Notes: a model not told the origin generated them from the letters alone. Shown: positions 7,128-16,270, numbered from the stretch's first letter. The stretch is DNA of 34,914 nucleotides from Deltaproteobacteria bacterium (GCA_005879795.1 VBKJ01000147.1:1-34914); one strand, 5' to 3'. Numbers and translations: made by a program.

Positions 7128-8212
7128 CAGAGGCCCATCGCCTGCGCCACGCGCTCGTGGTGCCGGGCCGGCGATCCCCACTGGAGCTCGGCGGCCTTCG
7201 CCCGCCGCGTGAAGAGGTGGAGGTCGTGCTCGGTCGAGAAGCCGATCGCGCCGTGCACCTGGTGCGCGTGCATGAAGAGGCGCCGGAGCGCCTCGCTCCC
7301 GTACGCGACGGCCGCGCTCACCGCGAGCGGCCCCTCGCGCCCCGCCTCCAGGCTCCAGGCCGCCTGGTAGACGAGATGGCGGAGCGCGTCGAGGTCGGTC
7401 CGCATGTCGACACAGCGGTGCGCGACGGCCTGGAAGCTGCCGATCGGCTGGCCGAACTGGTGGCGGGTCCCGGCGTGGTCCACCGTCATGGCGAGGGCCC
7501 GCTCGGCCGCGCCGGCCATGTAGGCGAGGGTGGCGACGGCGCCGCGGTCGAGCGCGCGCGCGAGCGCCGGCCCGGCCGCGCCGGCGGCGCCGAGCGGCTC
7601 GCCAGGCGCGCGGTCGAGGACGACCTCGTAGACCGGATCGCCGCCGAGCGTCGCGAGCCGCGTGACCGTGACGCCCGCTGCGCCCCGCGCGAGCGCGACC
7701 AGCGACGGGCCCGCGGCGGCGACGAGGAGCAGGTCGGCGTCGGGTGCGAAGGGCACGAAGAGCTTGCGGCCCGTGAGCCGACCTCCACCGTCGGCGGGGA
7801 GCGCCGGCGTCCCCCACGGGTCGCGCCACCCGGGCTCGGCGACCGCCAGCGTCGCCACCATCTCGCCGGCGGCGATGCGGGCGAGCCAGCGCCGCTGCGC
7901 CTCGCTGCCCAGGGCGAGAATGAGCGGCGCGCACATGACGACGGTCGAGAGCATGGGGGAGGGTAGGAGGACCCGGCCCATCTCCTCGAGCACGAGCATC
8001 GTCTCGACGAACCCGAGGCCGCCCCCGCCGTAGGCCGCGGGCAGCTCCATCCCGTGCCAGCCGAGCCCGGCCATCTCGCGCCACGCGTCGGGCCGAAAGC
8101 CGCGCGGATCGCGCTCGGCGGCGCGCGTATCGGCGAGCGACCAGGCGCGAGCGAGGAAGCGCCTCGCGGCGTCGACCAGCATCGTCTGCTCGGCGGTGAG
8201 CGTCAGGTCCAT
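7127..8212 (-). CDS. Acyl-CoA dehydrogenase family protein (small-subunit type)
   Basis: The 361-residue protein has an acyl-CoA dehydrogenase N-terminal helical domain (TAEQTMLVDAARRFLAR), the conserved GLGWHGMELPAAYGGGGLGF turn near residue 49, and a C-terminal QVHGAIGFSTEHDLHLFTRRAK segment typical of FAD-binding ACADs. The middle domain is degenerate: the usual T-E-P-x-x-G-S-D motif is only AEPGWRDPWG. This shorter, divergent kind is common as the partner subunit of heteromeric ACADs (as in mycobacterial FadE pairs), and the next gene upstream encodes a full ACAD. It would act in FAD-dependent alpha,beta-desaturation of an acyl-CoA, passing electrons to ETF. Spacing is six bases to the upstream gene and a one-base overlap downstream. 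Confidence 0.9.
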   Translation of the reverse strand: MDLTLTAEQTMLVDAARRFLARAWSLADTRAAERDPRGFRPDAWREMAGLGWHGMELPAAYGGGGLGFVETMLVLEEMGRVLLPSPMLSTVVMCAPLILALGSEAQRRWLARIAAGEMVATLAVAEPGWRDPWGTPALPADGGGRLTGRKLFVPFAPDADLLLVAAAGPSLVALARGAAGVTVTRLATLGGDPVYEVVLDRAPGEPLGAAGAAGPALARALDRGAVATLAYMAGAAERALAMTVDHAGTRHQFGQPIGSFQAVAHRCVDMRTDLDALRHLVYQAAWSLEAGREGPLAVSAAVAYGSEALRRLFMHAHQVHGAIGFSTEHDLHLFTRRAKAAELQWGSPARHHERVAQAMGL

Positions 8213-8218
8213 CGTCGC

Positions 8219-9385
8219 TCAGCTGGCGCGCGGGAGGCCGAGGCCGCGGCGCGCGATGATGTTCTTCTGGACCTCGAGCGTGCCGGCGGCGATCGTGCTC
8301 GGCACGTTCCGCGCCCACTGGCGGTGGAGGAGGCCGCGGAGCGGCGCTCCGGGCGCGTCGGCCGTGAGCTGTCCGCCGAGGCCGAGGATCTCGAGGCCGA
8401 CGTGGCCCACCCGCTGCTCGAGCTGGGTGTTGTGCACGCGCGCGATCGCGGCCTCGACGCTCGGCACCTGCCCCCGCACCTGGAGCGAGATGACGCGGTA
8501 GTTGAGGAGCCGCGCCGCCTCGTGGCAAACCCGCAGCTCGGCGAGCTTCCGCCGCACGTCGGGGTCGCCCGCCAGGCCGGCGGCCTTCACGTGCTCGACC
8601 AGCAGCGCGATCACCCGCCCGGCGCGCGCATAGCGCGCGACGCCGACGCGCTCGAACGTGAGGCCGGTGGTCACGATCTCCCAGCCCTGACCCTGGGCCC
8701 CGAGGAGGCAGTCGCGCGGCACCCGGACCTCGTCGAAGAACATCTCGTTCAGCTCGTGCGGCCCCGCCATGCTGTCGATCGGCCGCACGGTGATGCCGGG
8801 CGTGCGCATGTCGACGAGCAGGATCGAGAGGCCCTCGTGCCGGCGCGCCGACGCGCTCGTGCGTGCGAGCAGGAAGCACCAGTCCGCCGGCGCGTCCGCG
8901 TAGCTGCTCCAGATCTTGTGCCCGTTCACGACCAGATGATCCCCGCGCGCCTCGGCGCGGGTCGCGACCGCGGCCAGGTCCGAGCCGGCTCCGGGCTCGG
9001 AGAAGCCCTGCGTCCAGAGCACGTCGCCCGCCGTCATCGGCGGCAGGAAGCGGCGCTTCTGCGCCTCGCTGCCGAAGCGCATGATGCACGGCCCGATGTA
9101 GTTGAGGTTCATGTACTGCGGGCCGCGCGGCTCGTCGTGCGCCCACATCTCCTCGCGGAGAATCGCCTGCTGCCAGACGCTCGCCTCCTGGCCGCCCCAC
9201 TCGCGCGGCCAGCTCAGGGCGAGCCAGCCGCGCGCCGCGAGCTTGCGGCAGAAGGCGCGCGTGAACGGGATCGCGCGCGGGTCGTCCACGAACATGCCGC
9301 GCCACCAGTCGGGAAGCTCCTCGGCCAGGAACGCGCGCAGCTCGGCCCGGAAGCGCTCCTCCTCGTCGGTGAAGGCGAAATCCAT
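8219..9385 (-). CDS. Acyl-CoA dehydrogenase
   Basis: The 388-residue protein has all three ACAD domains. It opens with MDFAFTDEEERFRAELRAFL. The flavin and substrate motif is WTQGFSEPGAGSDLAAV (about 124-140), followed by VNGHKIWSSYA. The C-terminal segment includes LTFERVGVARYARAG, the region that holds the catalytic Glu in the FadE26-like class, and ends with TLEVQKNIIARRGLG, the classic ACAD terminus. It desaturates an acyl-CoA with FAD. Together with the short ACAD encoded six bases downstream it may form an alpha2beta2 enzyme like those used on bulky steroid or isoprenoid side chains; this is inference from architecture. It lies four bases after the stop of the SDR gene in the same operon. 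Confidence 0.93.
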   Translation of the reverse strand: MDFAFTDEEERFRAELRAFLAEELPDWWRGMFVDDPRAIPFTRAFCRKLAARGWLALSWPREWGGQEASVWQQAILREEMWAHDEPRGPQYMNLNYIGPCIMRFGSEAQKRRFLPPMTAGDVLWTQGFSEPGAGSDLAAVATRAEARGDHLVVNGHKIWSSYADAPADWCFLLARTSASARRHEGLSILLVDMRTPGITVRPIDSMAGPHELNEMFFDEVRVPRDCLLGAQGQGWEIVTTGLTFERVGVARYARAGRVIALLVEHVKAAGLAGDPDVRRKLAELRVCHEAARLLNYRVISLQVRGQVPSVEAAIARVHNTQLEQRVGHVGLEILGLGGQLTADAPGAPLRGLLHRQWARNVPSTIAAGTLEVQKNIIARRGLGLPRAS

Positions 9386-9389
9386 CGCG

Positions 9390-10178
9390 CTACGGTACGG
9401 TGGGGACGATGCCGCCGTCGACGGTGAACGTGGCTCCGGTGATCCAGCTCGCGCGCGGCGAGGCGAGGAAGACGACGAGCCCGGCGACGTCGGCCGGCTC
9501 GCCCATGCGGCCGGCGGGGATCGGCCGGGCGCGCAGGGTCTCCGCGAGCACCTCCTCGACCGTCTTCCCGGTCGCCTCGGCGCTCTTCCGCGCCGCCTCC
9601 AGGACCGCCTCGGTGCGCACCAGGCCGGGGACGACGCAGTTCGCGAGAACGCCGTCCTTGGAGAACGCGTTGGCGAGGCTCTTGGTGAAGTTGATGAGCG
9701 CCGCCTTGGCGGCGGCGTAGGGCGCGAAGTAGGGGTCGGGCTGGCGGCCGACGCGCGAGGAGATGTTGACGATGCGCCCGCCGCCGCGCGCGCGCATGAG
9801 CGGCACGCAGGCGAGCGAGAGCCGGACGGCGGACATGAAGTTCAGCTCGAAGCTCGCGTGCCAGTCCTCCTCGGTCAAGTCGAGGAGGCGCTTGGGCGAG
9901 CCCTTGCCGGCGTTGTTGACGAGCACGTCGACCCGGCCGAAGCGCGCGATGGTGCGCTCGACGACCAGCGGGGCGCCGGCCTCCGTCGCCACGTCGGCGG
10001 GGACCGCCTCGACGTCCCGCCCGCGCGCGCGGATCTCGGCGGCCACCGCGTCGAGCGCCGCGCTGCCGCGCGCGTTGATCACCAGGTCGGCGCCGGCCTC
10101 TGCCAGCTCGAGCGCGATCGCGCGGCCGATGCCCCTGCTCGCGCCCGTAACGAGCGCGATGCGTCCCGCGAGGTCCAT
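9390..10178 (-). CDS. SDR family oxidoreductase (FabG-like)
   Basis: The start is the ATG at 10176-10178, which overlaps the stop of the CoA-transferase gene by one base (TGATG); an open frame extending further upstream is shadow. The 262-residue product is a classical short-chain dehydrogenase: TGASRGIG (11-18) for NAD(P) binding, NNAG (88-91), catalytic Ser141, Tyr154 and Lys158 (YAAAK), and the TGATFTVDGG C-terminus. In this acyl-CoA operon it is a good candidate for the 3-hydroxyacyl-CoA dehydrogenase step, or for oxidation of a ring hydroxyl. Substrate and cofactor preference are not decidable from the sequence. Confidence 0.92.
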   Translation of the reverse strand: MDLAGRIALVTGASRGIGRAIALELAEAGADLVINARGSAALDAVAAEIRARGRDVEAVPADVATEAGAPLVVERTIARFGRVDVLVNNAGKGSPKRLLDLTEEDWHASFELNFMSAVRLSLACVPLMRARGGGRIVNISSRVGRQPDPYFAPYAAAKAALINFTKSLANAFSKDGVLANCVVPGLVRTEAVLEAARKSAEATGKTVEEVLAETLRARPIPAGRMGEPADVAGLVVFLASPRASWITGATFTVDGGIVPTVP

Positions 10179-11362
10179 CACACGACTCCCTCCGCGCGGA
10201 GCCGCTCGATCTCGGCTGCGGACAGGCCGAGCGTCCCGCCCAGGACCTCCGCGGTGTGCGCGCCGGGAGCAGGGGCCGGCGTCGCCGCGAAGCGCTCCCC
10301 GTCGACCTTGACCGGCGTGCCGAAGAGCCGGACGTGGCCCGCGACGGGGTGATCCTGCTCGAAGAGGAGCTCGCGCGCGCGGAAGTGCGGGTCGTCGACC
10401 AGCTCGTCGGCGGTGTAGACGGGCCCGCCCGGGACGTCGTGCGCGATGAAGAGCTCGACCCATTCGGCGCGCGTCCGGGTGCGGAAGATCGCCGCCAGCT
10501 CGGCGCGCAGCGCCTCGTCGCCGCGCGCGTGGTCGCCGGCGGGCTCGCCGGGCTTCGCCTCGAACAGGTCCGGCCGGCCCACGGCGGCGCAGAAGTTCCG
10601 CCAGAACTTCCGCTCCGAGGCCTGGAGGAGGACGACCCGCTGGTCCGCGGTCCCGTAGTACTGATAGCGGACGGCGGGGATCATGTCGGGGATCGCCGAC
10701 GCGACGCCGTTCGAGGCCGCGTCGAGGTGCTCGGCCTGCCAGGTAGCGCTCACGTCGAGCTCGGCGACCTCGAGCAGCCGTCCCGTGCCGGTCGCGCGCG
10801 CCTGGACGAGCGCCGCGCAGACCGCGAGCGCCGCGTAGAGCGGTGCGGCGAGCATGCCGACGGCGGTGTACGAGGGGATGCGCGGCGAGCCGTCGGCGTG
10901 CGTCACGGGCGGCGCCAGGCCCGCGAAGGCGTCGTAGGCGACGCCATGCGTGGCGAGCGCCGCGTAGGGCCCGGAGGCGCCCGCGCCGGAGAGCGTGCAG
11001 TACACGAGCCGCGGGTTCACGGCACGGAGGGTCGCGTAGTCCGCGGCGCAGCGGGCCGCAGCACCCTGGCGGAGGCCGTCGATGAAGACGTCGGCGGTCG
11101 CCACCAGGCGGTGGAGAAGACGCTGGCCCTCGGCGCGCTTCAGATCGAGCGTCAGGCTCTTCTTGCCCCGGTTCCAGCGCAGATGCATCAGGTTCAGCCC
11201 GGCGAGCTTCCGGGCCCCGATCTCGCGCAGGTAGTCGCCGCCCGGCGGCTGCTCGATCTTCACCACCTCGGCGCCGAGGTCGGCGAGGTGCATGCCGAGG
11301 AGGTCGGGCGCCAGGAGCGCCAGCTCGAGCACGCGGACGCCGCCGAGGAGCGTGTAGGCCAC
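10178..11362 (-). CDS. CaiB/BaiF family (class III) CoA-transferase
   Basis: A GTG start at 11360-11362, one base after the crotonase stop and behind AGGGACG, gives 394 residues. Family landmarks are GVRVLELALLAPDLLGMHLADLGAEVVKIEQP (opening about 55 residues), RGKKSLTLDLKRAEG and DVFIDGLRQG. Class III CoA-transferases move CoA between acids; relatives such as AMACR epimerise 2-methylacyl-CoAs. In AMACR-like members a G-H-D motif supplies the catalytic Asp; here the aligned stretch reads ATHGVAYDAFAG, with the Asp four residues later. So the reaction, transfer or racemisation, is uncertain. It sits between the crotonase and SDR genes and probably processes the same acyl-CoA. Confidence 0.92.
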   Translation of the reverse strand: MAYTLLGGVRVLELALLAPDLLGMHLADLGAEVVKIEQPPGGDYLREIGARKLAGLNLMHLRWNRGKKSLTLDLKRAEGQRLLHRLVATADVFIDGLRQGAAARCAADYATLRAVNPRLVYCTLSGAGASGPYAALATHGVAYDAFAGLAPPVTHADGSPRIPSYTAVGMLAAPLYAALAVCAALVQARATGTGRLLEVAELDVSATWQAEHLDAASNGVASAIPDMIPAVRYQYYGTADQRVVLLQASERKFWRNFCAAVGRPDLFEAKPGEPAGDHARGDEALRAELAAIFRTRTRAEWVELFIAHDVPGGPVYTADELVDDPHFRARELLFEQDHPVAGHVRLFGTPVKVDGERFAATPAPAPGAHTAEVLGGTLGLSAAEIERLRAEGVV

Positions 11363-11363
11363 C

Positions 11364-12152
11364 CTAGCGTCCCTTGAACTCGGGCCGCCGCCGCTCGGCG
11401 AAGGCCCGCACGCCCTCCTGCGTGTCCTCGCTCTGCGCGACCAGCGTCTGCGCGAGCGCCTCCTCCTCGAGGCAGGTCTCGAGCCCGCTCTCGTAGGCGC
11501 GCTGGAGAAGGCGCTTCGACATGCCGAGCGCGAGCGTCGGGCCGCGTGCGAGCCGCTCGCCCCACTCGCGCGCCGCCGCCTCGAGTCCCGCGCGCGCCAC
11601 GACCCTGTTGCAGAGCCCGATGCGGAGCGCCTCGTCGGCGGGGAGGTCGTCGGCGAGCAGGACGAGCTCCTTCGCCTTCAGGAGGCCCACCAGGCGCGAG
11701 AGGAGGAACGCGCCCCCCGAGTCGATGGCGAGGCCGCGGCGGGCGAAGACCTCGATGAGGCGCGCCTCGGCCGCCATGATGACGAGGTCGCAGGCGAGGG
11801 CGAGGTGTGCGCCCATCCCGGCCGCGACGCCGTTGACGGCGGCGACGATCGGCTTCTCCAGCTCGAGCACGGTACGGATGAGCCGTTGCGAGTTCTGCTT
11901 CATGAGCGCCCGGGTCGCGTGCGCCGGCGGTGCGGCCTCCCGGCGCCCGCCCCACAGGTCGGCCCCGGGACAGAAACCTTCGCCGGCGCCGGTCAGCACG
12001 GCGGCGCGGATCGCCGGGTCGCCCGCGACCCGCGCGAGGGCGTCGAGGAGCGCCCGGCGCGTCTCGTCGTTGATCGCGTTGCGCGCCTCCGGGCGGTTGA
12101 GCGTGATCCAGGCGAGGCCGCCCTCCAGCCGGAAGAGGATCGTGTCGGCCAT
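11364..12152 (-). CDS. Enoyl-CoA hydratase/isomerase family protein (crotonase, PaaG-like)
   Basis: The 262-residue product has the crotonase fold landmarks: ITLNRPEARNAIND (about 16-29), the oxyanion-hole segments EGFCPGADL (about 58-66) and NGVAAGMGAHLALACDL (about 106-122), and FARRGLAIDSGGAFLLSRLVG. The last segment resembles the PaaG isomerase branch: the hydratase Glu pair is not evident and the Asp in the D-S-G-G motif is the probable acid/base. It could hydrate an enoyl-CoA or shift its double bond. It is the first gene of the six-gene operon, and its upstream region of 76 bases is shared with the divergent SDR gene at 12229. Confidence 0.93.
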   Translation of the reverse strand: MADTILFRLEGGLAWITLNRPEARNAINDETRRALLDALARVAGDPAIRAAVLTGAGEGFCPGADLWGGRREAAPPAHATRALMKQNSQRLIRTVLELEKPIVAAVNGVAAGMGAHLALACDLVIMAAEARLIEVFARRGLAIDSGGAFLLSRLVGLLKAKELVLLADDLPADEALRIGLCNRVVARAGLEAAAREWGERLARGPTLALGMSKRLLQRAYESGLETCLEEEALAQTLVAQSEDTQEGVRAFAERRRPEFKGR

Positions 12153-12228
12153 GCCGAGGCTCTAGCCCAGGACGCGGCACGCAGGCAACGTTGCAGAGCG
12201 ACCCGGACCGCGGCTAGGCTCGGTCCGC

Positions 12229-13035
12229 ATGGATCTCGGCCTGGGCGATGCGGCTGCTGTCGTGGCGGGCGGCTCCCGGGGCATGGGCCGCGCGACGGCG
12301 GAGCTGCTCGCCGCGGAGGGCTGCCGGGTCGCCATCCTGGCGCGCACCGAGGCAGACCTGCGTGACGCCGAGGCGGCGCTCCGGGTGAAGGGTGCGCGCG
12401 ACGTGCTCGCGCTGCGGGCGGATCTGCTCCAGGCCGGCCAGGTGGACGCCGCGTTCCAGGCGGTGGAGCATCGCTGGGGCGCGCTGCATGCGCTTGTGTG
12501 CGCGGCCGGCCCGACGACCGCGGGCACGCTCGAAGAGCTCTCTGACCGGGACTGGCTTCACGCCTTCGACGAGGGTGTCCTCGGCACGGTGCGCTGCGTG
12601 CGCGCCGCGCTGCCGCTGCTGCGCAGGGCGAGCTTCGCCCGCATCGTCACGCTCGCGGCCACCTCGACGCGCCAGCAGAGCCCGCGCCTGATCGGCTACA
12701 CCGCGGCCAAGGCGGCGCTCGTCAGCGTGACGAAGAACCTGGCGCGGAGCCTCGCGGGCGAAGGGATCATCGTCAACTGCGTCTGCCCCGGCTGGGTGCT
12801 CACGCCGTCGGTCGCGGCCCACCTGCGCGCCATGGCGGCCGAGGCCGGGCTGCCCGCGGACGACGTCGCGGCCGCCTATCGCTTGGGGGCCGCGAGCTTC
12901 GGCGCCGCCAACGACCTCGGGCGCATCGGCCAGCCCGAGGAGGTCGCGGCGATGGCTGTGCTCCTGTGCTCGCCGCGCACCGGCTACACGGTCGGGGCGA
13001 CGATTCCGGTCGACGGGGGTACGGACTTCTTCTAG
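12229..13035 (+). CDS. SDR family oxidoreductase with altered active site
   Basis: The 268-residue protein has the SDR cofactor motif GGSRGMG (14-20), an N-A-G-like CAAG (101-104), Tyr157 and Lys161 in YTAAK, and the C-terminal [11 protein letters not shown]. Aligned without gaps to the SDR at 9390-10178, the catalytic Ser position (13 residues before Tyr) is Ala144; the nearest Ser is 146. Activity may therefore be weak or specialised, or the alignment may slip by two residues. It is divergent from the acyl-CoA operon and its last four bases overlap the end of thiE on the other strand. Probably an accessory dehydrogenase for the neighbouring catabolic operon. Confidence 0.9.
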   Translation: MDLGLGDAAAVVAGGSRGMGRATAELLAAEGCRVAILARTEADLRDAEAALRVKGARDVLALRADLLQAGQVDAAFQAVEHRWGALHALVCAAGPTTAGTLEELSDRDWLHAFDEGVLGTVRCVRAALPLLRRASFARIVTLAATSTRQQSPRLIGYTAAKAALVSVTKNLARSLAGEGIIVNCVCPGWVLTPSVAAHLRAMAAEAGLPADDVAAAYRLGAASFGAANDLGRIGQPEEVAAMAVLLCSPRTGYTVGATIPVDGGTDFF

Positions 13036-13646
13036 CCGAGCCGGGCGAGCGTCTCGCGCACCGCGGCTGCGGGGTCGCCCGCCCGCACCAGCGCGCCGAT
13101 CATGGCGACGGCGTCGGCGCCCGCGGCCCGCACCGCCGCCGCCGTCTCGGGCGTGATGCCGCCGATCGCCACCAGCGGGCAGCGGACGGCGGCGCGCACG
13201 GCGGAGACCAGCGCGAGGCCGCGCGGCGGGAGGGCGCCGGGCTTGGTGGCCGTCGCGTAGACCGGGCCCACGCCGATGTAGTCGGCCTCCGCGGCCTGGG
13301 CGGCACGCGCCTGGTCGAGGTCGTGGGTCGAGAGGCCGATCAGGCGGCCGGGGCCGAGCACGCGGCGCGCGGCCGGGACCGGCAGGTCGTCCTGGCCGAG
13401 GTGCACGCCGTCCGCTTCGGCGGCGCGCGCGACGTCGGGCCGGTCGTTCACCAGGAAGAGGGCGCCGGCCGCGCGCGCGAGCGGGCGGATCGCCCGCGCC
13501 GCGGCGAGGAGCTCGCGCGCGCTCGCCCCCTTCCAGCGCAGCTGCACCAGGCGCGCCCCGCCCGCGAGCAGCGCCGCCGCGAGCGCCGCCGGATCGCGGC
13601 CGGTGTCGAGCGGGTCGACGATCGCGTAGAGGGGCGGGAGGCGCAT
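13032..13646 (-). CDS. thiE: Thiamine phosphate synthase
   Basis: The 204-residue TIM-barrel protein has the ThiE motifs: [12 protein letters not shown] at the N-terminus, [15 protein letters not shown] (about 33-47), [26 protein letters not shown] (about 63-88; Asn and Asp bind the diphosphate and Mg), [28 protein letters not shown] (about 122-138) and [10 protein letters not shown] (about 154-163). It joins HMP-PP and HET-P (thiazole phosphate) to make thiamine monophosphate in the cytosol. It is the last gene of the fmdB-ntrB-ntrC transcription unit, six bases after ntrC. No other thiamine genes and no TPP riboswitch are visible here. Confidence 0.93.
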   Translation of the reverse strand: MRLPPLYAIVDPLDTGRDPAALAAALLAGGARLVQLRWKGASARELLAAARAIRPLARAAGALFLVNDRPDVARAAEADGVHLGQDDLPVPAARRVLGPGRLIGLSTHDLDQARAAQAAEADYIGVGPVYATATKPGALPPRGLALVSAVRAAVRCPLVAIGGITPETAAAVRAAGADAVAMIGALVRAGDPAAAVRETLARLG

Positions 13647-13652
13647 TGCCTC

Positions 13653-15110
13653 TTAGCGCGACGCGGTGCCCCGGCGGACCTCGATACCGAGCTCGGTGAT
13701 CTTCTTGCGCAGGGTGTTGCGGTTGATGCCGAGCATGTCGGCCGCCTTCACCTGGTTGCCGCCCGCGCGCTCGAGCACGACCTCGATGAGGGGCCGCTCG
13801 ACGGCGCTGATCAGCATGGCGTGCAGGTCGCTCGGCAGGGCGGTGGCGTCCGCCGCAAGCAGCTCGGCCAGGCGCCGGCGCACGGCCTCCTCGAGCGGGA
13901 GCACGTCGCCCGCCCCCTGCCGCGGCTGCCCGGCGAGCGCGAAGTCCTCCGGCACCAGCGTCCGCCCGCGCGCCAGCACGGCGGCGCGCAGCAGCGCGTT
14001 CTCGAGCTCGCGCACGTTGCCCGGCCAGCTGTGGTGGAGGAGGAGGTCCCGCGCCTCGGCGCTCACCCCGACCAGCGCCGTCCCGAGCTCGCGGTTCACC
14101 TTGTCGAGGAAGAACTCGATCAGCTCGGGGATGTCGGCCCGTCGGTCGCGCAACGGCGGCACCGTGATGCGGACGACGTTCAGACGGAAGAAGAGGTCTT
14201 CGCGGAAGCGCCCGGCGCGCACCGCCGCGTCGAGGTCCTGGTTGGTGGCGGCGATGATGCGCACGTCGGCCCGGATCGCATCGCGGCCGCCGACGCGCGT
14301 GAACTCGCGCTCCTGGAGCACGCGCAGGAGCTTCGCCTGGAGCGCGAGCGGCATGTCGGCGATCTCGTCCAGGAAGAGCGTGCCGCCCGCGGCGACCTCG
14401 AACTTGCCGATGCGCCGCTCGACCGCGCCCGTGAAGGCGCCGCGCTCGTAGCCGAAGAGCTCGCTCTCGAGGAGCTCGTTGGGGATGGCCGAGCAGTTGA
14501 GCGCCACGAAGGGGCCGCCGCGCGAGGAGTGGTAGTGGATGGCCTTGGCGATCAGCTCCTTGCCCGTGCCGGTCTCGCCCTCGATGAGCGCTGTCGCGTC
14601 GGTGGGAGCGACGCGCCCGATCACCTTGTAGACCTCCTGCATGGCGGGGGTGCGGCCGATGACCAGGTCATGACGCTGCTGGAGCTCGCCGCGCAGGTGC
14701 TCCAGGTCGCGCGTCAGGCGGCGTAGCTCCATGGCGCGGGCGATGAGCGCCGCCACCTGCTCGAGGTCGAAGGGCTTGGTGAGGTAGTCGTACGCCCCGC
14801 GCTTGGTCGCCTCGATGGCGTTCGCCATCGTGTTCTGCGCCGTCACGATGATGAAGAGCGTGTCGATGTGGGCCTCGCGCGCCTGCTTGAGCACGTCGAG
14901 GCCGGAGAGGTCGGGCATCCTGATGTCGACGAGCGCGACGTCGAAGGGGCGGCGGCGCAGCTGGTCGAGCGCGGCCGTGCCGCTCGCCACCGCCACCACG
15001 CTGTGCCCGTGCTGCGCGCAGGCGCGCTCCAGGACCCAGCGGATCGACTCCTCGTCGTCGGCGACGAGGATCGAGCCGGTGCCGGGCGTGCTGGCGTCGC
15101 CGGCGCTCAC
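13653..15110 (-). CDS. ntrC: Sigma-54-dependent response regulator, NtrC family
   Basis: The start is a GTG at 15108-15110 that overlaps the ntrB stop by four bases (GTGA), giving 485 residues; an open frame further upstream is antisense or out-of-frame shadow. Domains: receiver (about 13-128; LVADDEES, phospho-Asp in [10 protein letters not shown], Lys in YLTKPFD), a sigma-54 AAA+ domain (about 150-385; Walker A GETGTGKE, the sigma-54 contact loop [21 protein letters not shown]) and a Fis-type C-terminal helix-turn-helix ([20 protein letters not shown]). It would activate sigma-54 promoters when phosphorylated by the kinase encoded just upstream. The pair could control nitrogen or a related nutrient; the target is not shown by the sequence. 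Confidence 0.95.
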   Translation of the reverse strand: MSAGDASTPGTGSILVADDEESIRWVLERACAQHGHSVVAVASGTAALDQLRRRPFDVALVDIRMPDLSGLDVLKQAREAHIDTLFIIVTAQNTMANAIEATKRGAYDYLTKPFDLEQVAALIARAMELRRLTRDLEHLRGELQQRHDLVIGRTPAMQEVYKVIGRVAPTDATALIEGETGTGKELIAKAIHYHSSRGGPFVALNCSAIPNELLESELFGYERGAFTGAVERRIGKFEVAAGGTLFLDEIADMPLALQAKLLRVLQEREFTRVGGRDAIRADVRIIAATNQDLDAAVRAGRFREDLFFRLNVVRITVPPLRDRRADIPELIEFFLDKVNRELGTALVGVSAEARDLLLHHSWPGNVRELENALLRAAVLARGRTLVPEDFALAGQPRQGAGDVLPLEEAVRRRLAELLAADATALPSDLHAMLISAVERPLIEVVLERAGGNQVKAADMLGINRNTLRKKITELGIEVRRGTASR

Positions 15111-16270
15111 CGCGCCGTGTCCTGGCTCACGGGCAGCGTGACGCGGAAGCCGGCTCCGCCGCCGCGCGGCGGCTCGTAGCCGATCGTGCCCCCGTGCTCG
15201 CTCACGATGCGGTGGCAGACGGCGAGACCCAGGCCCGTGCCGTTCGCCCTGGTCGAGAAGAAGGGCGAGAAGAGCTGCGCCTGGTGCTCCTCGGGGACGC
15301 CCGGACCCGTGTCCTCGATCAGCACCGAGAGGAAGCGGCCGCGCCCGGAGCGGCGCCGGATGTGGAAGCGCGCCTCGAGGCGGGTCGAGAGGTGGAGCGC
15401 GCCCGTCCCGCCCAGCGCCTCGAGGGCGTTCTTCACCAGGTTCAGGAAGACCTGCGTCAGCTGCGCGCGGTCGCCCCGCACCGGGGGCAGGCTCGGGTCG
15501 AAGGCGGTACGCAGCGCGACCGCCCCCCAGGCGGGCGACTGGCGCTGGAGCGCGACCACGTCGTTCAGCACGCGGTGGATGTTGACCGCCTCGAGGCGCA
15601 GGCGGGGCGGCGTCGAGAGCTCGCGCAGCTGCTCGACGAGCCCGTCGAGGCGCTCGACCTCGTGGATGATGATGTCCGTGCAGCGCACCAGCTCGGGGTC
15701 GCTGACCGCGCCGCGCAGGAGCTGCGCCGCGCCTTTGATGCCGCCGAGCGGGTTCTTGATCTCGTGTGCAAGGCCGCTCGCCACCGTGCCGAGGGAGGCG
15801 AGGCGGTCGGCCCGCCGGGTGGTGGCCTCGAACGTGTGCTGCAGGGTCAGGTCGTGGAGCACGAGGACGGCGCCCGAGGCGCGTCCCGCGGTGTCGAGCA
15901 CCGGGGCGCAGGTTGCGCTCACCGGCACCTCGTGCCCGCGCGCGGCGAGCAGCCCCTCGCCGCGGCGGCGCGCCGCGCCCTCGACCAGCGTGCCGCGCGC
16001 CATCTCGCCCACCCACGGGCTCGTACGGAAGAGCATCCCGACCTCGGTGCCGACCGCCTGGGACGCGGACATGCCGGTCAGCTGCTCGCCGGCCGGGTTC
16101 AGACCGGTGATGCGGCCCGTGCGGTCGAGGACGATCACGCCGTCCTCGATCGAGGCGAGCACGTCGGCCCAGGGCGCCCGCGGCTCGTCGCGGAGCGGGG
16201 CGAGCGGCGTCGGTTTGGCGCCCACGGCCAACGTCAGGAGGCCGAACAGCCTCCTAGAGGTCGTCCTCAC
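15107..16270 (-). CDS. ntrB: PAS-domain sensor histidine kinase, NtrB family
   Basis: The 387-residue protein has a PAS domain (about 36-145; DGVIVLDRTGRITGLNPAGE), a HisKA dimerisation domain with the H-box GLAHEIKNPLGGIKGAAQLL (phospho-His near residue 170), an N-box QVFLNLVKNALEAL (about 277-290), and G-boxes EDTGPGVPE and NGTGLGLAVCHRIV. There is no transmembrane segment, so it is a cytosolic kinase like NtrB. It phosphorylates the NtrC-type regulator, whose gene overlaps it by four bases. Its own start overlaps the 3' end of fmdB by 17 bases, so the three genes are a single unit. Confidence 0.94.
   Translation of the reverse strand: MRTTSRRLFGLLTLAVGAKPTPLAPLRDEPRAPWADVLASIEDGVIVLDRTGRITGLNPAGEQLTGMSASQAVGTEVGMLFRTSPWVGEMARGTLVEGAARRRGEGLLAARGHEVPVSATCAPVLDTAGRASGAVLVLHDLTLQHTFEATTRRADRLASLGTVASGLAHEIKNPLGGIKGAAQLLRGAVSDPELVRCTDIIIHEVERLDGLVEQLRELSTPPRLRLEAVNIHRVLNDVVALQRQSPAWGAVALRTAFDPSLPPVRGDRAQLTQVFLNLVKNALEALGGTGALHLSTRLEARFHIRRRSGRGRFLSVLIEDTGPGVPEEHQAQLFSPFFSTRANGTGLGLAVCHRIVSEHGGTIGYEPPRGGGAGFRVTLPVSQDTAR

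Noticed and set aside
5508-7370. Long plus-strand open frame opposite the acyl-CoA ligase
   Set aside because: Arg/Ala/Asp-rich composition with no family motifs; it is the antisense shadow of a gene with clear ANL motifs, as expected at this GC content.
7128-9305. In-frame upstream extension of the ligase frame (minus strand)
   Set aside because: It overlaps two well-supported acyl-CoA dehydrogenase genes and its translation is low-complexity Arg/Pro/Ala; the real start is the TGATG at 7125-7127.
8054-9427. Plus-strand 457-residue frame
   Set aside because: Shadow of the acyl-CoA dehydrogenase on the minus strand; no recognisable motif.
12966-14726. Plus-strand 586-residue frame
   Set aside because: Antisense to thiE and ntrC; His/Arg/Glu-rich repeats typical of codon-shadow frames.
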